Of a DNA stretch of 64,000 nt, positions 22,942-36,802 are shown one piece after another (positions within the stretch are counted from its first letter, which is position 1; every line of letters begins with the position of its first letter). The position numbers were made by a program, and so were the translations under genes. The notes under the pieces are model-generated. The model did no database searches. It was not told the origin of the DNA and saw nothing but the letters and a program-made list of their open reading frames with translations. Origin of the DNA: Rosellinia necatrix (taxonomy: Eukaryota; Ascomycota; Sordariomycetes; Xylariales; Xylariaceae). The stretch lies in contig JAGYVD010000003.1 in the NCBI GenBank assembly GCA_021209875.1, positions 806,001 through 870,000 of the forward strand, in the 5' to 3' direction.

Positions 22942-25900
22942 GGTGACGACAGGGGAGGTTCAGGGGCTCAATGTGGTGGTATGTGGCCGACGGTCTTTCA
23001 GAGGTATGCATCGATGAACTGGTTAGGAAGACGTCTGCCATGCGGTTGAAATAAGGTGGTGTGTATGCAGCTATATCTGGTAACTGGCTGCTTTTAAAGG
23101 TCAATCATACCTCGGGGGGCCACTGTGGCTTGGGTCGTGCTAAAGTAAGATCCATCGGCCAGCACAACGTCTCATCTCTGCTTACCTACTTGTCCTTCTA
23201 TGGCACATAATGCGAGGCAAGACAAGGCCGGGGGCAAGGCAGCCAATGCGCACCAGGCTTAGGGCGGTCGATTCATGATGTGGTAAGCATGCAGGTGGCA
23301 AGAACTCGCGGGCGATCATCGAAACCCCTTTGGAAAAAGCAAAAAGATGGGGTAGGAAACGGAACGCACCGTTCGTCAACTAAAACGAAATGAAATGGGG
23401 GGAAGGGGGGGGATTCGTGTGGTGGCGGTGAAAAGAAGCACCGCCTGCCGGCCTAAAGACTTCGTACAGCGAACGAGCATGAAGACGGGGTTGTATTGTG
23501 AACACCCCTCCCCTCCATCCCCCTCCATCTCCTTTGCCGGGAGGATGAATCCGCGACCGCGATACCCACGACGCGCAGACAGCGGACAGGCATCACCATT
23601 CATGGCTTACCTCAGACTTCAGCACCATATGTCGTGTTACCTGGGGACCTTCGTCATTGTGCTACCACGGCCGCTTGTCGCAGACCGCATGGTGCCGTTG
23701 TGATGACCATCATCTCAGGTAATATCCAACAAGCGCGTGGCATTCCGCCCAACCGGCCAGTCAACCGTCCCTTGGCCCCTACGCGATGCGGTACCTCGGC
23801 TATCCAGGCGCACCACCCACCATCCCACCCACCATCCCACCCACCATACCATCACCCATTGCGTATCTTGGTGGTGATCAGGCAGTATAGCAGATTAGCA
23901 GGTACCTCTGTAGGCGGCTTGCCAAGAAATCCATCGCAACATAGAGCCTAAACGGGCGATAGCTTATCCGTTAAGAGACAGGGCTCCGTCTGACGTGCCT
24001 CTGACGAAGAGGCGGATAGACTAGGGTGTGCGTGATTGGTCTACGGACGACTGAGATTGCCAGATCGGGCATATTATGGAGCAATATTCCAACTAAGGTT
24101 AGACTTAGATAGTCGAGCTCCCGTTCCTACTGTCCTGTTTCCCATTCCTCTGTTTCCCCTCCCTCCCCCATAGCTGCTCCAAGGAAGCTACATATTCTCT
24201 TCCGTAGCTAGCGAGCTGTGTGGACAGACTGGTTGACATGGGCGGGAGTCGGGGACTATCGAAGCGACATTTAACTATTGTAGGAGAGTGGAAGCAGAGA
24301 GGCTGGGCAAAGTCATGGTTTCTACACTCACTGCCTCACGTCGCCATCACCTTGTGGTCACCTTTGATCTCCGACGTGGACCTTGATTCACTGCTCGTCT
24401 ACTACTGCACTCGATATGGCGAGACTTAGTCTGCGGCGATTACGTGGTATAGCCACCCGCTCAGGATTTGTCCCCCTCGGCATCAAGTTCCGCGCCATGG
24501 GGCCAAGCTCCTCGCCCCTCCCCCTTTCTCGGGCCCAGTACGCACTACCAAGGGGGAGTACCTTGACATTAACATGATGGATCCAGGCTTAGGTAGCTTT
24601 GGCATATGGGGAGCTCAAGACACACTGGATCAAGACGCACTGGATTATGAACACTGCTAAGCCACTGATCCTTACGATGACGTTGGCGCCACTCGAAATC
24701 AGATTTGCGGATGCGACCTACGGTTTGTACATGACGGCGACCATCATCCCCGACAATTGCTATCTCATGCCACCTAGAGAGCTGTATATTGGCGCAGACA
24801 GAGAAAGGTGGTGGGGGAGCAACCAGAACGATCATGCAGATTCGGTGCCGAGGCAGATGAAATGCCGCCTTTAGTCAGACCATCTAACTATCCAGTCCGC
24901 TCATCTGTTGACTAATTTACGTACGACGTGCCACACACTCCCACACGCTCTCACACACACGCGGAGTTTAGACACTACCCGATGCGTAACTCCATACACG
25001 GGCGGCGCCCCCGCACGCACGCTGTGATAACGCATCCTCGGATTCTATCGTGACCGGTGTGCACTGGCGATGTCGATCTGCTGCGGATCGCAACTGTAGT
25101 TCCGCGTAGCGGGGTCCTCAGCCCTACAGCCTTGCTGGCGCGGATATCGAGATGACGACGACGGTGCTCGATGTTACGTCGTGGCAAATCTCGGATCCCT
25201 GAGACATCTGAACTTCGTTTGCGGGACTCTGTGCGGGACTTACGTAACAGACATAGCTAATCTCCCCAGCCTTGTATCAAATGGTATAATCCCCCTTCCC
25301 CCTTTCCCAGACTAATTAATTTGCTGAAACGAGATTGGACCTTATCCGATGAAAATCATGCTTCCCGTCGGAATACCATGCCCAATCATACTGTCGCCAC
25401 ACTCAAATACTGATTGGGGTGGTGACCGGGGTCCGATCGTGCACATGGGGTGGCGGTCCAAGAAGAAGTCCCATGCATACATAATCGACCTCCCTTATAT
25501 GGTCGTACGTTGGAGTGTCTAGTCACCGCTATCCCTACCATAGCTAGGCCAACCCAGCTCGATAGCTCGATAGCTCAATAGCTTTGGGTAGGTATAATTG
25601 TCTGCCTGCCCAACCCGAGCGAGCTAAAGGACTGTGGACGCCATGCAGGCGCTTTCCGCAGTTACATTTCCGCGCTTACATCAGCAGCAGCTATAGACAA
25701 GGCGGGGGGTCTCACTTTGCGTCGATTATGCTTGACCTAGACCTTGGCGCGATACTGATTAGCTAGCACCGGCCGCACGCCGGCGTTGTTTTTCTGTGCG
25801 TTTGCTGCTTCTTCTTTCTAGGCGGGCATTTCTTTGCGATAGACTCCGGGCCTAGACCCCGGCCTCTGGCGCCGTAATTCGCGAGTCAGTCGCAACGTCG

Positions 25901-27988
25901 GAACGGGACTGAACACGGCCAACTGGCAACAATGCACATCACCCCCGCATGCAGTCATGCTGAAAGACAAAAAAAAAATCAAAAAAAAAATCGGTATGTA
26001 ATCCCATGTCATTGCTGAAAGGTCCCAAAGAGCACACCTCGCGATGTGGTGTGGTGTGACCACCACCCCTTACCATCTGGGGTTTCCCGTCCTGCACGAT
26101 ACTACCAACAGAACACAACCTTCGACACGGCGTATATTAAGCGACGGATGAAGGCGTATAAGGGGGCCACGAACGGGGCGGTGCATACACTGTGTAACCA
26201 TACACAGGAGAAACTGGCCCTTCCCACGCCACTTTTAGCGTGTCTAGACATCACTAAGTCGCTACCAAGGAACAATAAATAACCCATATGGTGTGTGTAA
26301 CCCAAGCAGACGCTACCCGGAATGTTGAAGATATTATGTTATGCAAGGTAACTCACTATAAATGCGATAGGCAATGATCAGCAGCGACGGATGGGGACTT
26401 TATGTAACCGAGTGGTAGGGAAATAGCAAACATCGACTGGGACTCCTGATGTCCGGGGTAGACTAAGTGAAAGCCTATCTAACGGAACGGTTGTAAAAAT
26501 AAAAATACGCATATATATACAAATGTACCTTGCATGCTTCCGAGCTTCTGCCACGTGCAGGCCCGTTCGAATTCACGCGGCAGAATGTTCTCCCACCCAT
26601 ACCTGCCTGAAGCCAAGAGAGCGCCACCGCCACTACGGGAACGGAACGATGGACTTTCCTTACATACGCACGTATGAAATATGCACACTACACCACGCGG
26701 CTATGAGTTAATGGCCATTCTGGTACAGCCCCCTTTGTCTGCCGAGCTATATAGAGCTTGCTAGCTCAAGGCTCTGGATGGAGACATATTTATTTAGTAC
26801 AGCTGAGAGCTTGGCCGTTTTTTTATTTATTTTTATTTTTATTTAAAAATTCTGTTCTTCCTTACTGTCCCTGCGGGCGCTGGCTGAAGGAACGCTAAAA
26901 TCATGTAAATTAATGAATACAGAAAGTCCGTGTGTCCAAGCCACCAGAAATACTAAATAAGTAAAACCATTCCTCTTCTTCTTCTTCTTCTTCAGCTCAT
27001 CGGCCCGAAGCAAAAGGAGAGGGGAAAAAAAAAAAAGAAAAAAGAAAAGTCCAGAGAAACGTGGCAGTGCAGTATATTTGCGATGACGATTACATTTGCG
27101 ATTTGCGCGCGTTCGATTGGGCTACTCACTCACACTCGCTCACTCATTTCATTCACTCGCTCGCTCGCTCACTGAAGATACGACTTTAGATGGGGGGGGG
27201 AAGGGGAAAAAAAAAAAAAAAATCGTAAGATTTGCACATGACTTAGAATCGACGCGAGCCAAAAGAGACGTTGATTTGCACATGTAAGCCCGCGGGGGGC
27301 GTGCGCAGGAGAGAGAGAGTGTGTGTGTGTGTGGGGGGGAGGGTGGAACCGTGGAGGGGTAGGAAAGGCGAAGGAAAAAGAAAAGCAAAAAAAAAAAAAG
27401 CACAAGAGGGTTGGTTAGGTGGATTACTAATTCTCACGGAATGGGATGTGTGACTTGGACTGGACTGACTGCGGTGGCCGTCCCCGGGGGGAAGGGGGGG
27501 GGTAACGGGGTCTTGTAAAACGGCCGAGCCGGCGCGAGGGGGAAATTTGATAGGACTTTTGTGAATCACACAATATGAATCACGGCGGATCGTATTTTGG
27601 GATAGCCACTATCACCCGGGATCGACCAACGTTACATAAAACTATTGCTGCTAAACTGCCGCTGCTGCCACTAAAACTACCGTCGTACTACTGCTAACTG
27701 ATGTCAAGACTTCGTCCTGCCGCTGATATCACCCCCCCCCGGTATACATTTTATACAGATATACCAGAAAAAACAAGTCACGCACGAGAATTGTGCTGAT
27801 GAAGCAACCCCCCCCCCCCTTCTATGCACCACCCGAGGAGATGCAAAGTCTATGGGCAGGTATTTTTGTTGTATCTCTCCTTGTGGATCCGCCCTTGATG
27901 ATAGTGTAGTAGAAAAGTACGAAAATTTATCATGGTCGACGACAGGGGCACATGACTCGTCTATCGTGGGATAGTCGTCTGTCTAGCT
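22942..27988. other. Gene-free stretch of 5 kb
   Basis: No open frame above about 110 codons and none with a recognisable motif. It contains the promoter of the ARCA-type regulator at its left end and the 3' flank of SEC7 at its right end. There are short tandem CCACCCACCATC units at about 23811-23850, a (CTT)n run near 26971-26992, and from about 27,015 a purine-rich, homopolymer-rich zone described separately. Confidence 0.55.
27015..27515 (+). repeat. Purine-rich low-complexity zone downstream of SEC7
   Basis: The plus strand carries long A runs (27027-27038, about 27208-27223, 27389-27401), G runs (27191-27200, 27333-27339, 27497-27503), (CTCG/CTCA)n near 27121-27170 and (GA)n(GT)n near 27309-27333. 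C runs of 10 or more follow at 27731-27739 and 27809-27820. Confidence 0.75.
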
Positions 27989-30900
27989 TCAACCTTGCAC
28001 TTCCGCCGTGCCCATCTCTCCCTCTTCCTCGCTGTCGTCGGCGTCCGCCGTCGGGGTCTCGGTGGTTGTGCTGACCACACTCTCTCTGCGACCACCAGTA
28101 GTCATTCCTTCAATGCCAAGGCCGACCTCGCCGACCCTCCTCAAGACGCTGAGCAAGGCAGCTCGTAGTTCGGCGCTAACTTCTTTGCCCAAAAGCTCCA
28201 CGACTAGGGAATAGAATGCACGGACGTGCTTTCCGAATTCGGCTTCCGGCCATGTTGAGTATCCTTCTAGGACGTCGACGACGACTGGGCGCCATGCAGC
28301 AATATTGCGCTGCTGGGAGTCCTCTTCCAGCGCAAGGTACCCTTTGATGACGTCCTTGCATAGCGGGACAAGAGCCTTTTCCACTTCGGGGCGGCTCTCC
28401 GCACGGGACGGCGAAGTGTCGCCAAACATGCGGAACAAGATTTGGATATATGTCGCCGCGGCACCGCTTTCCTGTTTGAGTAGGTTAGGCGGCTGCTTCA
28501 TGAAACCTTCTCGCCATAAGCGCATTCGAAGGTCCTTATCCTCGTTGAATCGCCGGGCGAATAGGAATGATTTCTTCAACAGAGACATGAGACGGAGTAG
28601 CTCCGCAGATGGAATTTGGGAGTATACAGTATCGTTGGAGAAGAGCTCATTGACTGTTTCGATCATGAGAAGTTGTAAGACACAACGGGATATGATGCGG
28701 TTGAAAAATCGCCGACGGGCCGCTGTAACTACGATGGGTTGTTGCTGTAAAGAGGAGGCGGGTTTGTAGTCTTCCAATGGTGTAGACGCGACCGAACCGC
28801 TCCGAGGCCGTGCTGACTCGCCGGGGTTTGGCGTCTGCGGCGCACTGGCAAGCACGGAACTCGTCCCGGTGTTGTCTTCGGTCTCCCCCGTGCCATTTAC
28901 TTCCAATGAGTTGTCTTCGGGTACGACTTCTGCCGTTGGCGTAAGCGGTATGTCGAACCCGAGCCCGTTAGGCGCCGGGGTCGATAGCGAAGCCGGGACG
29001 TTGATAGTGGCAGCCGAAAAGAGTTGGTACGCTGTTGTCCTCTCAAATAGCTCACAAAACGACCCTACTATTTTTGCCCAATGCTCCTCGCTGAACTTGG
29101 CCACGTTCTGTAGAATGAGCTGCTGTAGGCAATTACTACCAATGCGGGCTATAGTGTCGTTCTCTTGGCATATGCATAGTCCTAGAAGCTCTAAGAACCG
29201 ATCCAGCATATATTCTAATGCATCAAAATAATGTGTAAATAGCACGATCATGTTGCGGAGCGCTTGTATCATGGTGGTAGAGAGCCACACGGATAACTCC
29301 TCGTGGTTGAGAGCGTTGGTCATTTCTGGCCTCGACCGTAGAACCATGAAGATAGGGTAGAGCTGCTGCCTCCATAAGATATCCCAAAAATCCGGGGGAA
29401 AGTCACCCCCATATCGAAGGAGAGCTTCGAAGAAATAGTTGAGCGCATTCGAGCGAACCTCAAGGTCTTCTCCTGTCATAAGAACATCGTGGAATGCGAA
29501 TAGAATAGGAAACCAGAATCCTTCCTCTAAGGAGGTGCCGCTTTGTTGCCTTGATGGTGCGTCTGAGGGTCTCGTTTCGGATTTGGCCTTACTTGACAAG
29601 GGGCATTCTGGAGTTTTTAGCATGCGCGGTATTATTGACTTGAGAGTCTCCATAGCTTGGAGACTCTTTTTTTGGAACCGGATATTCTTAGAGAATTCAG
29701 TAAGACAAACAATCAGATCCGTGAAGGCACCCTGCGAAATAACCACGCCAAAACGGGTCTTATAAACTAGTGTCACGTTTTCAAAAGCTAGATTGACAAT
29801 AGCTTCGTTTGGATCGCGGGCGGCGACTGTAAAGGCCCCGAACATGGTTCGCCAGCCAGACCGAATATTTTCGCCTCGGGCCTGGATCATTTGGGCTAGA
29901 CACCTGAGGGCCATATCCTTGACGGCCAAGTTGGTCGAGTTTGCCATGATATGCTCGAATGGTTTCAGGAAATCCTTTTGGAACTTGAATCCAGGAAGTT
30001 CTTCGAGCTCCATAAAGCGCATCGAGAGCTGCCGTAGCGAATCAAGGGCGAAATAGACTATAGCGGTATTGACGTGGCAGCCAACTTTGTTGAAATGCTC
30101 GCCCAACACAGCCCAAATATTGGTCCACTCAAATCGTACACGCGTCATATTGTAGTAGCTGATCTCGACGATTTTCTGCAAACTGTATGTACGAGGGGAA
30201 TCGTTGGAACCGGACACTTTAATCTCATCCCAGCTAACTTCTGTAAGGGATTTAGCAAAATGAACGATTGCTTCCCCATGTAGTTTAGCAGTATTGCTGA
30301 AGATGCGGTCAATGCCTTTGATCACTTCGTCTGATCTGCTTTCAAGGGCGATAATTGTTGAAAACCCTTTGGAGTTTGGGTTTGAGCGGTTGCGTCGCCG
30401 TGCTAATGCTACCGACTTCCGAGAGTCACTGGTCGAAGTCCTCTCGGGCGGTACAAAACGCGCTTTGGAGACATCGGGAACAGCACCTTCGTCGACGCCT
30501 CCTGAAATTAGTTGCAGCCTGTCCAATTGACTGATACACATTAAAATATCCTTCCAGGATTCCTTTAGACTATTACCCTCTGTCTGGCCGAGGTCTAGGA
30601 TTACCTTCAAGGCCTCGACGTTCTTGGCTAAAATTTCTTGTGGGTTGTTGAGATTCGTAGCGTTCTTTAGCGCTGACATGAACGCTTCGCGAGGAGTTGC
30701 AAGATTAAAAAGACAGGCAATCCTAGTGGCTTGCTTCATTCCCTCCAAACAAAGCTTATTGACTTCGAGATTCTGCGCCTTTTGCATCTGGCTTGAGAAG
30801 GCGGAGAAAAATGACATCCAAGTTACATCAAACATAGACTCTACGTGCTTGAAAGATGTTGCTGGAATAAATTTGATGCCCGATCGGGCCGCATTCTTCC

Positions 30901-33617
30901 GTTGGCTCTTGAACAGATTCTTGAAGAGTTGTTCTGACCGTAACGAGATTTCTTGAGATTGCTGTACATACGCCTCCCGTTGGAGATCTCGCCCAACATT
31001 GGAGAGAGCTTGCCCAAGACCGGCAGCGAAACCTGTTGGTTGAGAAGGTAAGTTGCCTGCAATCGCAGCAGCGTCTCGCTCACTCTTCAGGACGATCTCG
31101 TTGCCAGCGATTTCGTCATAGATACCGGTGAGGTACTCCGGTGGCAGATCGGCGTTGTCATTGATGCCTCGATTGTTCCTGATGAAGTCCTCCTTAGTCA
31201 TGCGCTTAGCAATTTTACTGCTATGCAAATCCGTGTTCAACAAAATCACCGAATAAGCAAGCACGTAGGCAGTTTCGGCGTTTGCGAAAGCATTCGGGTT
31301 CCCGGCGACGTAGCGGTCAGCAAATTTTAACATAAAGCGATCAATTTTTTGAGCTTCGCCAGGCAAGCGGAATGACTGGAGAAATTGACGCAGAGAGTCG
31401 ACAAAACGCCTCCGCGTGAACTCCATGGTGTCAACAAACGCATGCATAATCTCAATGTTCTTGGCTTCGCCTTCGCCGAGGTACTCGCCTATCTGAGCTT
31501 TGTCGAGGCGGTCGTCTGATAACAGGAATCTGGCAATATCTTCCGGGCTGTCGCTCGCGATGAACCCGGACTGTATTAAAAATTTGATACCCCTTTTTGG
31601 TTTGAAGTTAAATTGTTGAATCCCTTTAGAGAGGGCCGTTTTCCGCGCCTTTTCCTTTTCCAGTTGAGCTGGGTCATCCTCGATAACGGGCGTAGATGGA
31701 GGAAGAGGTGTCTCTCTAGAGTTGCTCTCTGCGATGGAGGGATCAATGGACTCTCGGACGTCATCCGTGGAGGGTCGTGTCTCGCTTTCCACCGACGCCC
31801 CATTCGTGGTTGGTCGGCCGGCCATAGACCAATTGAGAAGAGAACGCAAAGCTTCGACGAGCGAATCCAGCGCTGCCCTCTTTATCATATACTCTTTGGG
31901 GATTTCTGACTCGGGCTCTGCGGGTGGTATAATGTCGCGGACATTTAGAGGGGGTGGAAGCATACCCTTGAGCTGCCATTCCGGATTCATATTCGAGTTT
32001 GAGCTTTTCTCTTCGTACTGCTGTTCTTGGGCTGTGGTGACTACCACAGGGGCGATCGCCAGTTTCGCTAGATCCTCGACCACGGCTTGAAAGATGTTGT
32101 CCACCTGGGAGTCGCAGTCGTAGTTCAAGTAAAGTTCAACCAGACCGCGGGGATCGCCACAGAACCTAGTTAGTATGTTCAGAAAATACAGCTTCTGGCT
32201 AAGAGGCGCTGTTCGCCGAGCAAGAAGGGCTAAATAGATCTCGTTCAAAAAGACCTCTATCTCTTTCTAAAACAAGCGTTTAGCGCGCAACATACGAATG
32301 GCGGACGGGTGTACCGACCTTGAAGGGAGCGCGCATGAATTTTAACATGAGCCAAAAGATCTCACAGCAGACTTCAAAAACTCTGTCCACCGAGCTTGCG
32401 CCGTTTCTCGTGATAGTGAGACAGAGATAAAACTTGATAGCCTGGAGAAAGGTGGTAGGTTCATTGCTTTTAGTGTTGGTAATGGTACATAACGGCGACG
32501 TGAAGACGGCAATGTGGTTATTAAGGAGGATGCGGGTTAAGTGAAGTGAGATCATTTTGGATCGCATGTGTTGGCCCCGGTGATCGTAGAGCTGATCCGG
32601 AGGCAGGACTTTGGTTGAGAGGTTGCAGAAAGACCGGAAGACGAGGTAGGCATCCCTGATGTATACCTCGTCTTCTGCCTCGAGGGATTCTGTCATTTCC
32701 TCCGAGTCTGTCGGTGCCGCGTCGCTCTGCGTCGTCTGCTCGGATACGCTCCTTGGCGACCTCCGAGCGGCCTTCAACTGTGTTACCATAGTTGGTGCAT
32801 CGCCAAGGTTCGAATCATCAAAGCTCTTCCTATGTTCTAGGTCCCTCAGCGTCAATCTCGGGCCACCACCTCGCGTGCCTTGTGAAGAGTTTACTTCGGG
32901 CTCGTCAGTAGCATTGGCGTCTTCTGGCGATTCTTCTTCGTTATCGCCGCTGCTGGCGCCATTTTCGTTGGTGACGGTCTCGGACTGGTCGAAGGTAACA
33001 TTGCTCGAGTCATGCTTCAGCTTCCCTAGGTTCATGCGGGCTTCCTTCATATGCAATCTCGTCTTGACACGCTCGAATACCATGCCGACCATCTGGGTAA
33101 GAGTGCCCTGGGCGGCTTGCTGGTTCTCAGTACTGCGCGACAGCAAGAAGACGTTATAGACTTGGCGCACAGCCTTGAGCAGGCCGGCGCCGTGGACAAC
33201 AACCTTGTCATTCAGCACGGCGGCGAGGAGAGCTTGTATGATATGGCGCTGGACGTCGACAGGCGTTGTCTCACCCTGGAAGCAGTCGCATATGGTATCG
33301 ATCGCCCGGTCTAGCATGGGGGCCTGCTCGGCGCCATCTTCGCTTGTTGCGCCGGGGACGACGTGGCCGGCGAGGTAGGAGGAAGATACGAGTTTCTGGA
33401 TAGAATCGAGAGCGGAGCTGATCAATTGGCTGTTGCCGGTCTTGGTGGCCAGCTGCAAAGGCGCGAAGACGACATCGGGCTCGGGGGCCTGAGGACCTCC
33501 TTCTTTGATGGCCTTGACAGCTTTCTCGGCAAGGTCGGCGAGCTGTTTGTTCCGCTGTGCCTCCTTAGATGCGGCGATGGCCTCGAGAGAGGAGACGACA
33601 AAGACGATGGAGCTCAT
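27989..33617 (-). CDS. SEC7: SEC7 guanine-nucleotide exchange factor for Arf (trans-Golgi, BIG1/2 type)
   Basis: Large Golgi protein that activates Arf1 GTPases for vesicle budding. Two exons, 32319-33617 and 27989-32266, separated by a 52-nt intron, give 1858 residues, in the range of fungal Sec7. Order: N-terminal DCB/HUS region (about 1-620) including HUS-type LNYDCDSQVDNIFQ; catalytic SEC7 domain (about 640-835) with the glutamate finger in SFRLPGEAQKIDR (Glu737) and NTDLHSSKIAKRMTKEDFI; then the HDS armadillo-like region to the end with MRFMELEELPGFKFQKDFLKPFE. Acidic and Ser/Thr-rich spacers occur near 235-290. The intron donor is GTCGGT, weaker than its neighbours. It is divergent from the pyruvate dehydrogenase E2 gene. 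Confidence 0.95.
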
Positions 33618-35372
33618 GGCAGCTGGGAGGGCGGACGGGGTATATGTGCCATGCGAGGTCGGATTGCGTCGAGGTCAGCGGGACTCGCGGAGCGCTATCG
33701 ACAATTATAAGTGTATTATTATGACATGTGCATTCAGGGTACGGATCCTGGGTATCGGGGCGTTGTCGCAGTGTCAGGTCGCGAGTCGGGGGACGTGGAG
33801 GACGTGGAGGACGCGGAGGACGCTGGGATGACGGGACAGCCAGAGAACAGAGAGCGGCAGACGTGGGATTAGGGATTACTCTGGAAGGCCTTTGGGGGGT
33901 TATGAGGATTAGATAAGAGTTTGTTTGGCTTGGAGGTGGTGGAAATAGTAGCTGCCTTTGGGGGCAGCCTAGATGTTCCAGTCCCTTTTTTCGTTACGGC
34001 TTAGAGAAGTCACCTAGCTGTCACTTTCAGGTCGAGCTGACGGAATGTATCCACTGTAGCCAAGCCTCGCCCGTCCCCTGTGCACTTCCCCGTCTCCATC
34101 GTATTAAGGTACCAGATACATATATACCGGCGGGTGATCCTCCTTGGTGCCTGCCGCTTTGTCATTTCCAAACTTAATCGGCGGCCACTAGCCACAGCTG
34201 TCTTCTACCCAGCCACATCCATCCCCTGTCGTGTTGGGTCTTTACTTTGTGCTTACCTGTTCTGTATATACTTTATCTTTTTATGGGGCGGATATATCGG
34301 TACAGTAAAGGAATCGGGAACATGCAGGGTTTGGGGAAAGTATTGGACCAATCAACAGCAGATCGCGAAACGGACACAGTTGGGGAAAGTTATTTCCTAA
34401 TCATGACTTCCGATAACGCTGAGGGTATTCACACACCAGAGAGTCCATGAGCGACTTGATTATATAAGGTACGATAAGTACACAATTCAGTGCATAAAAG
34501 TGCCTAACGCATGAGATAGCATATGAGATAGCATATGAGATACTGTATGAGATACCATATAAGACAGCACATGAGAAATAAGAAGACCGTAGATCAAGAT
34601 AATAACTAGCGGGAGAATGCAGGTTCTGGGAAGAGGTCGGGAGATATATACTTTCATCTGCGGTGTTATTATATTAAGCTCCCAGGGGAGGTATGTTGCT
34701 ATAAGAAGTAAGTACCAGTACATACTTGGAGGACATTGAGGTCCGACTCTAACCAGGAGTGCTAATCCGCCGTGAACCAGCGGTGCCAGTACCTGTCACA
34801 GTGGACTTTAGTGCCTCAACCTGTGTATTTTGGCATTTTTGGGGCGGCGTGGCGGCCCACATAAAGCATGCAGTGGCCAATCAGGCCCCTCAGAGCTATC
34901 CTGTTTTCCCTCCAGCTCAACAGTCCGTTCGGGGCCACACTGTCTTGACTGTATCGAGACACAGAGAGACTCAACCTAGCAAGGCCGGACGGACCCTTGA
35001 CTTTTTTTTTGCTCACTTGAGAATATTACAGTTACGCTACCGACGCTCTCACCCATCACCACTCCTCCTCCCACTCCATCCTCACAACCTCCGGCAAGCC
35101 ACCACCTCTGTGCAATTGACCAGGTCAGCAATTCGCCAGTGCCGACCCGACGTGTTCTGTGCCACAGTCCGGATCTACGTGGTTGTCCGTCGCCCGTCGA
35201 CCTTGCATATCTTCCATTGCGGCCGGGTAGCTGTTGGTTCTTCTCCGTCTCTCTTCCTTTTCTGTTCGTTCCGTCCGGTCTCGTTGCCGGACTCTCCTTC
35301 CCTCCTCTGCCTCTCTCGGCCGTTTTCACCCATTTCAATATACATATCATTTCATCTCACACCATATCAATC
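33618..35372. other. Divergent promoter region between SEC7 and PDH E2
   Basis: 1.75 kb with the 5' leaders of both genes. A GGACGTGGA/GGACGCGGA tandem run lies at about 33791-33823. A loose 14-15-bp direct repeat (ATGAGATAGCAT and variants) lies at about 34509-34575. The 150 bases before the E2 start are strongly pyrimidine-rich, as in many highly expressed fungal genes. A plus-strand open frame at 34759-35391 overlaps the leader and is not considered a gene. Confidence 0.5.
34505..34575. repeat. Imperfect 14-15-bp direct repeat
   Basis: About five degenerate copies of a unit like GCATATGAGATA in tandem; looks like a decayed minisatellite. Confidence 0.6.
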
Positions 35373-36802
35373 ATGTACGGCGCCGTATTAAGAAGGCAAG
35401 GCCTGTTGCGGGCCTCCGCCCTCCGCTCCGGCCTTTCCCCCCTCGCCAGATATTATGCCTCCTTCCCGCCGCACACCATCATCAAGATGCCCGCCCTGTC
35501 GCCCACCATGACGGCCGGAAACATCGGTGCCTGGCAGAAGAAGGCCGGTGACACCATTGCACCCGGCGATGTCTTGGTCGAGATCGAGACCGACAAGGCT
35601 CAGATGGACTTTGAGTTCCAAGAGGAGGGTATCATTGCCAAGGTCCTCAAGGATGCGGGCGAGAAGGATGTTACCGTTGGCAATGTTCGTATTCGTCCGC
35701 CGGGCTTGTCCTCGTCACCATGCTGACTCAATTGTAGCCCATTGCTGTCCTGGTCGAGGAAGGCACCGATATCTCTGCTTTCGAATCCTTTACTCTTGCT
35801 GATGCCGGCGGTGACGCCGCTGCTCCCGCCGCCAGCAAAGAGACGAAATCAGACAACTCTGCCGCCTCATCCGCACCCGCCCCAACCTCCGCGCCCGAGC
35901 CCACCGAGTACGCCTCGGAGGGCCGAATTCAAACCGCCCTGGACCGTGAACCGAATATCAGCGCAGCTGCGAAGCGATTGGCACGAGAGAACGGTGTCAG
36001 CGTCGGTAGCCTGACGGGCACCGGTCCAGGTGGCCGTATTACGGAAGAGGATGTCAAAAAGGCCAGCTCCGGTGCCTCTGGTGCCGTGTCCGCTGCCGCC
36101 TCTTACGTAGACACCCCTCTCACCAATATGCGCAAGACAATCGCCAAGCGTCTGCAAGAATCCAGCCAGAACAACCCGCACTTCTTCGTTACTAGCAAGG
36201 TCTCAGCTAGCAAACTCCTGAAGCTACGCCAGGCCCTGAACAGCTCCGCCGAGGGCAAATACAAACTCTCCGTTAACGACTTCATCATCAAGGCTATGGC
36301 TGTTGCCTCCAAGAAGGTACCTGCCGTCAATTCGTCCTGGCAGGGCGATTCGATTCGCCAATACAACAACGTGGACATCTCAGTTGCCGTCGCTACCCCC
36401 ACCGGGTTGATCACCCCTATCGTCACCAACGTCGAAGGCCGCGGTCTTGAGTCCATCTCCTCTACCGTGAAAGAGCTTGCTAAGAAGGCACGCGACAACA
36501 AGCTCAAGCCCCATGAGTATCAGGGTGGCACAATCTCCCTCTCCAACATGGGCATGAACTCGGCCGTCGACCATTTCACCGCCATCATTAACCCGCCTCA
36601 GGCTGCCATCTTGGCTGTCGGCACTACGAAGAAGGTCCCTATCGCTGTCGAGGGCGAGGACGGCTCTTCCTCGATCGAGTGGGATGATCAGATCACCGTC
36701 ACAGCCAGCTTTGACCACCGGGTCGTAGATGGCGCGGTTGGCGGTGAGTGGATCAAGGAATTCAAGAAGGTTGTTGAGAATCCTCTCGAACTCCTCCTAT
36801 AA
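35373..36802 (+). CDS. LAT1: Dihydrolipoyl acetyltransferase, E2 of pyruvate dehydrogenase, mitochondrial
   Basis: Core of the mitochondrial pyruvate dehydrogenase complex; transfers acetyl groups from lipoamide to CoA. Exons 35373-35684 and 35738-36802 (53-nt intron) give 458 residues, close to fungal orthologues as I recall them. Presequence [20 protein letters not shown] (1-28), lipoyl domain about 34-112 with lipoylated Lys75 in EIETDKAQM, Ala/Pro linker, E3/E1-binding domain about 170-210 ([23 protein letters not shown]), and catalytic domain about 225-458 with the active-site DHRVVDG (His431) and the usual C-terminal LELLL. ATG 35373 follows a pyrimidine-rich leader. No anomalies. Confidence 0.97.

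Noticed and set aside
34759..35391. 210-codon plus-strand frame before the E2 gene
   Set aside because: It overlaps the E2 start in another frame and consists of a pyrimidine-rich leader; no motif.
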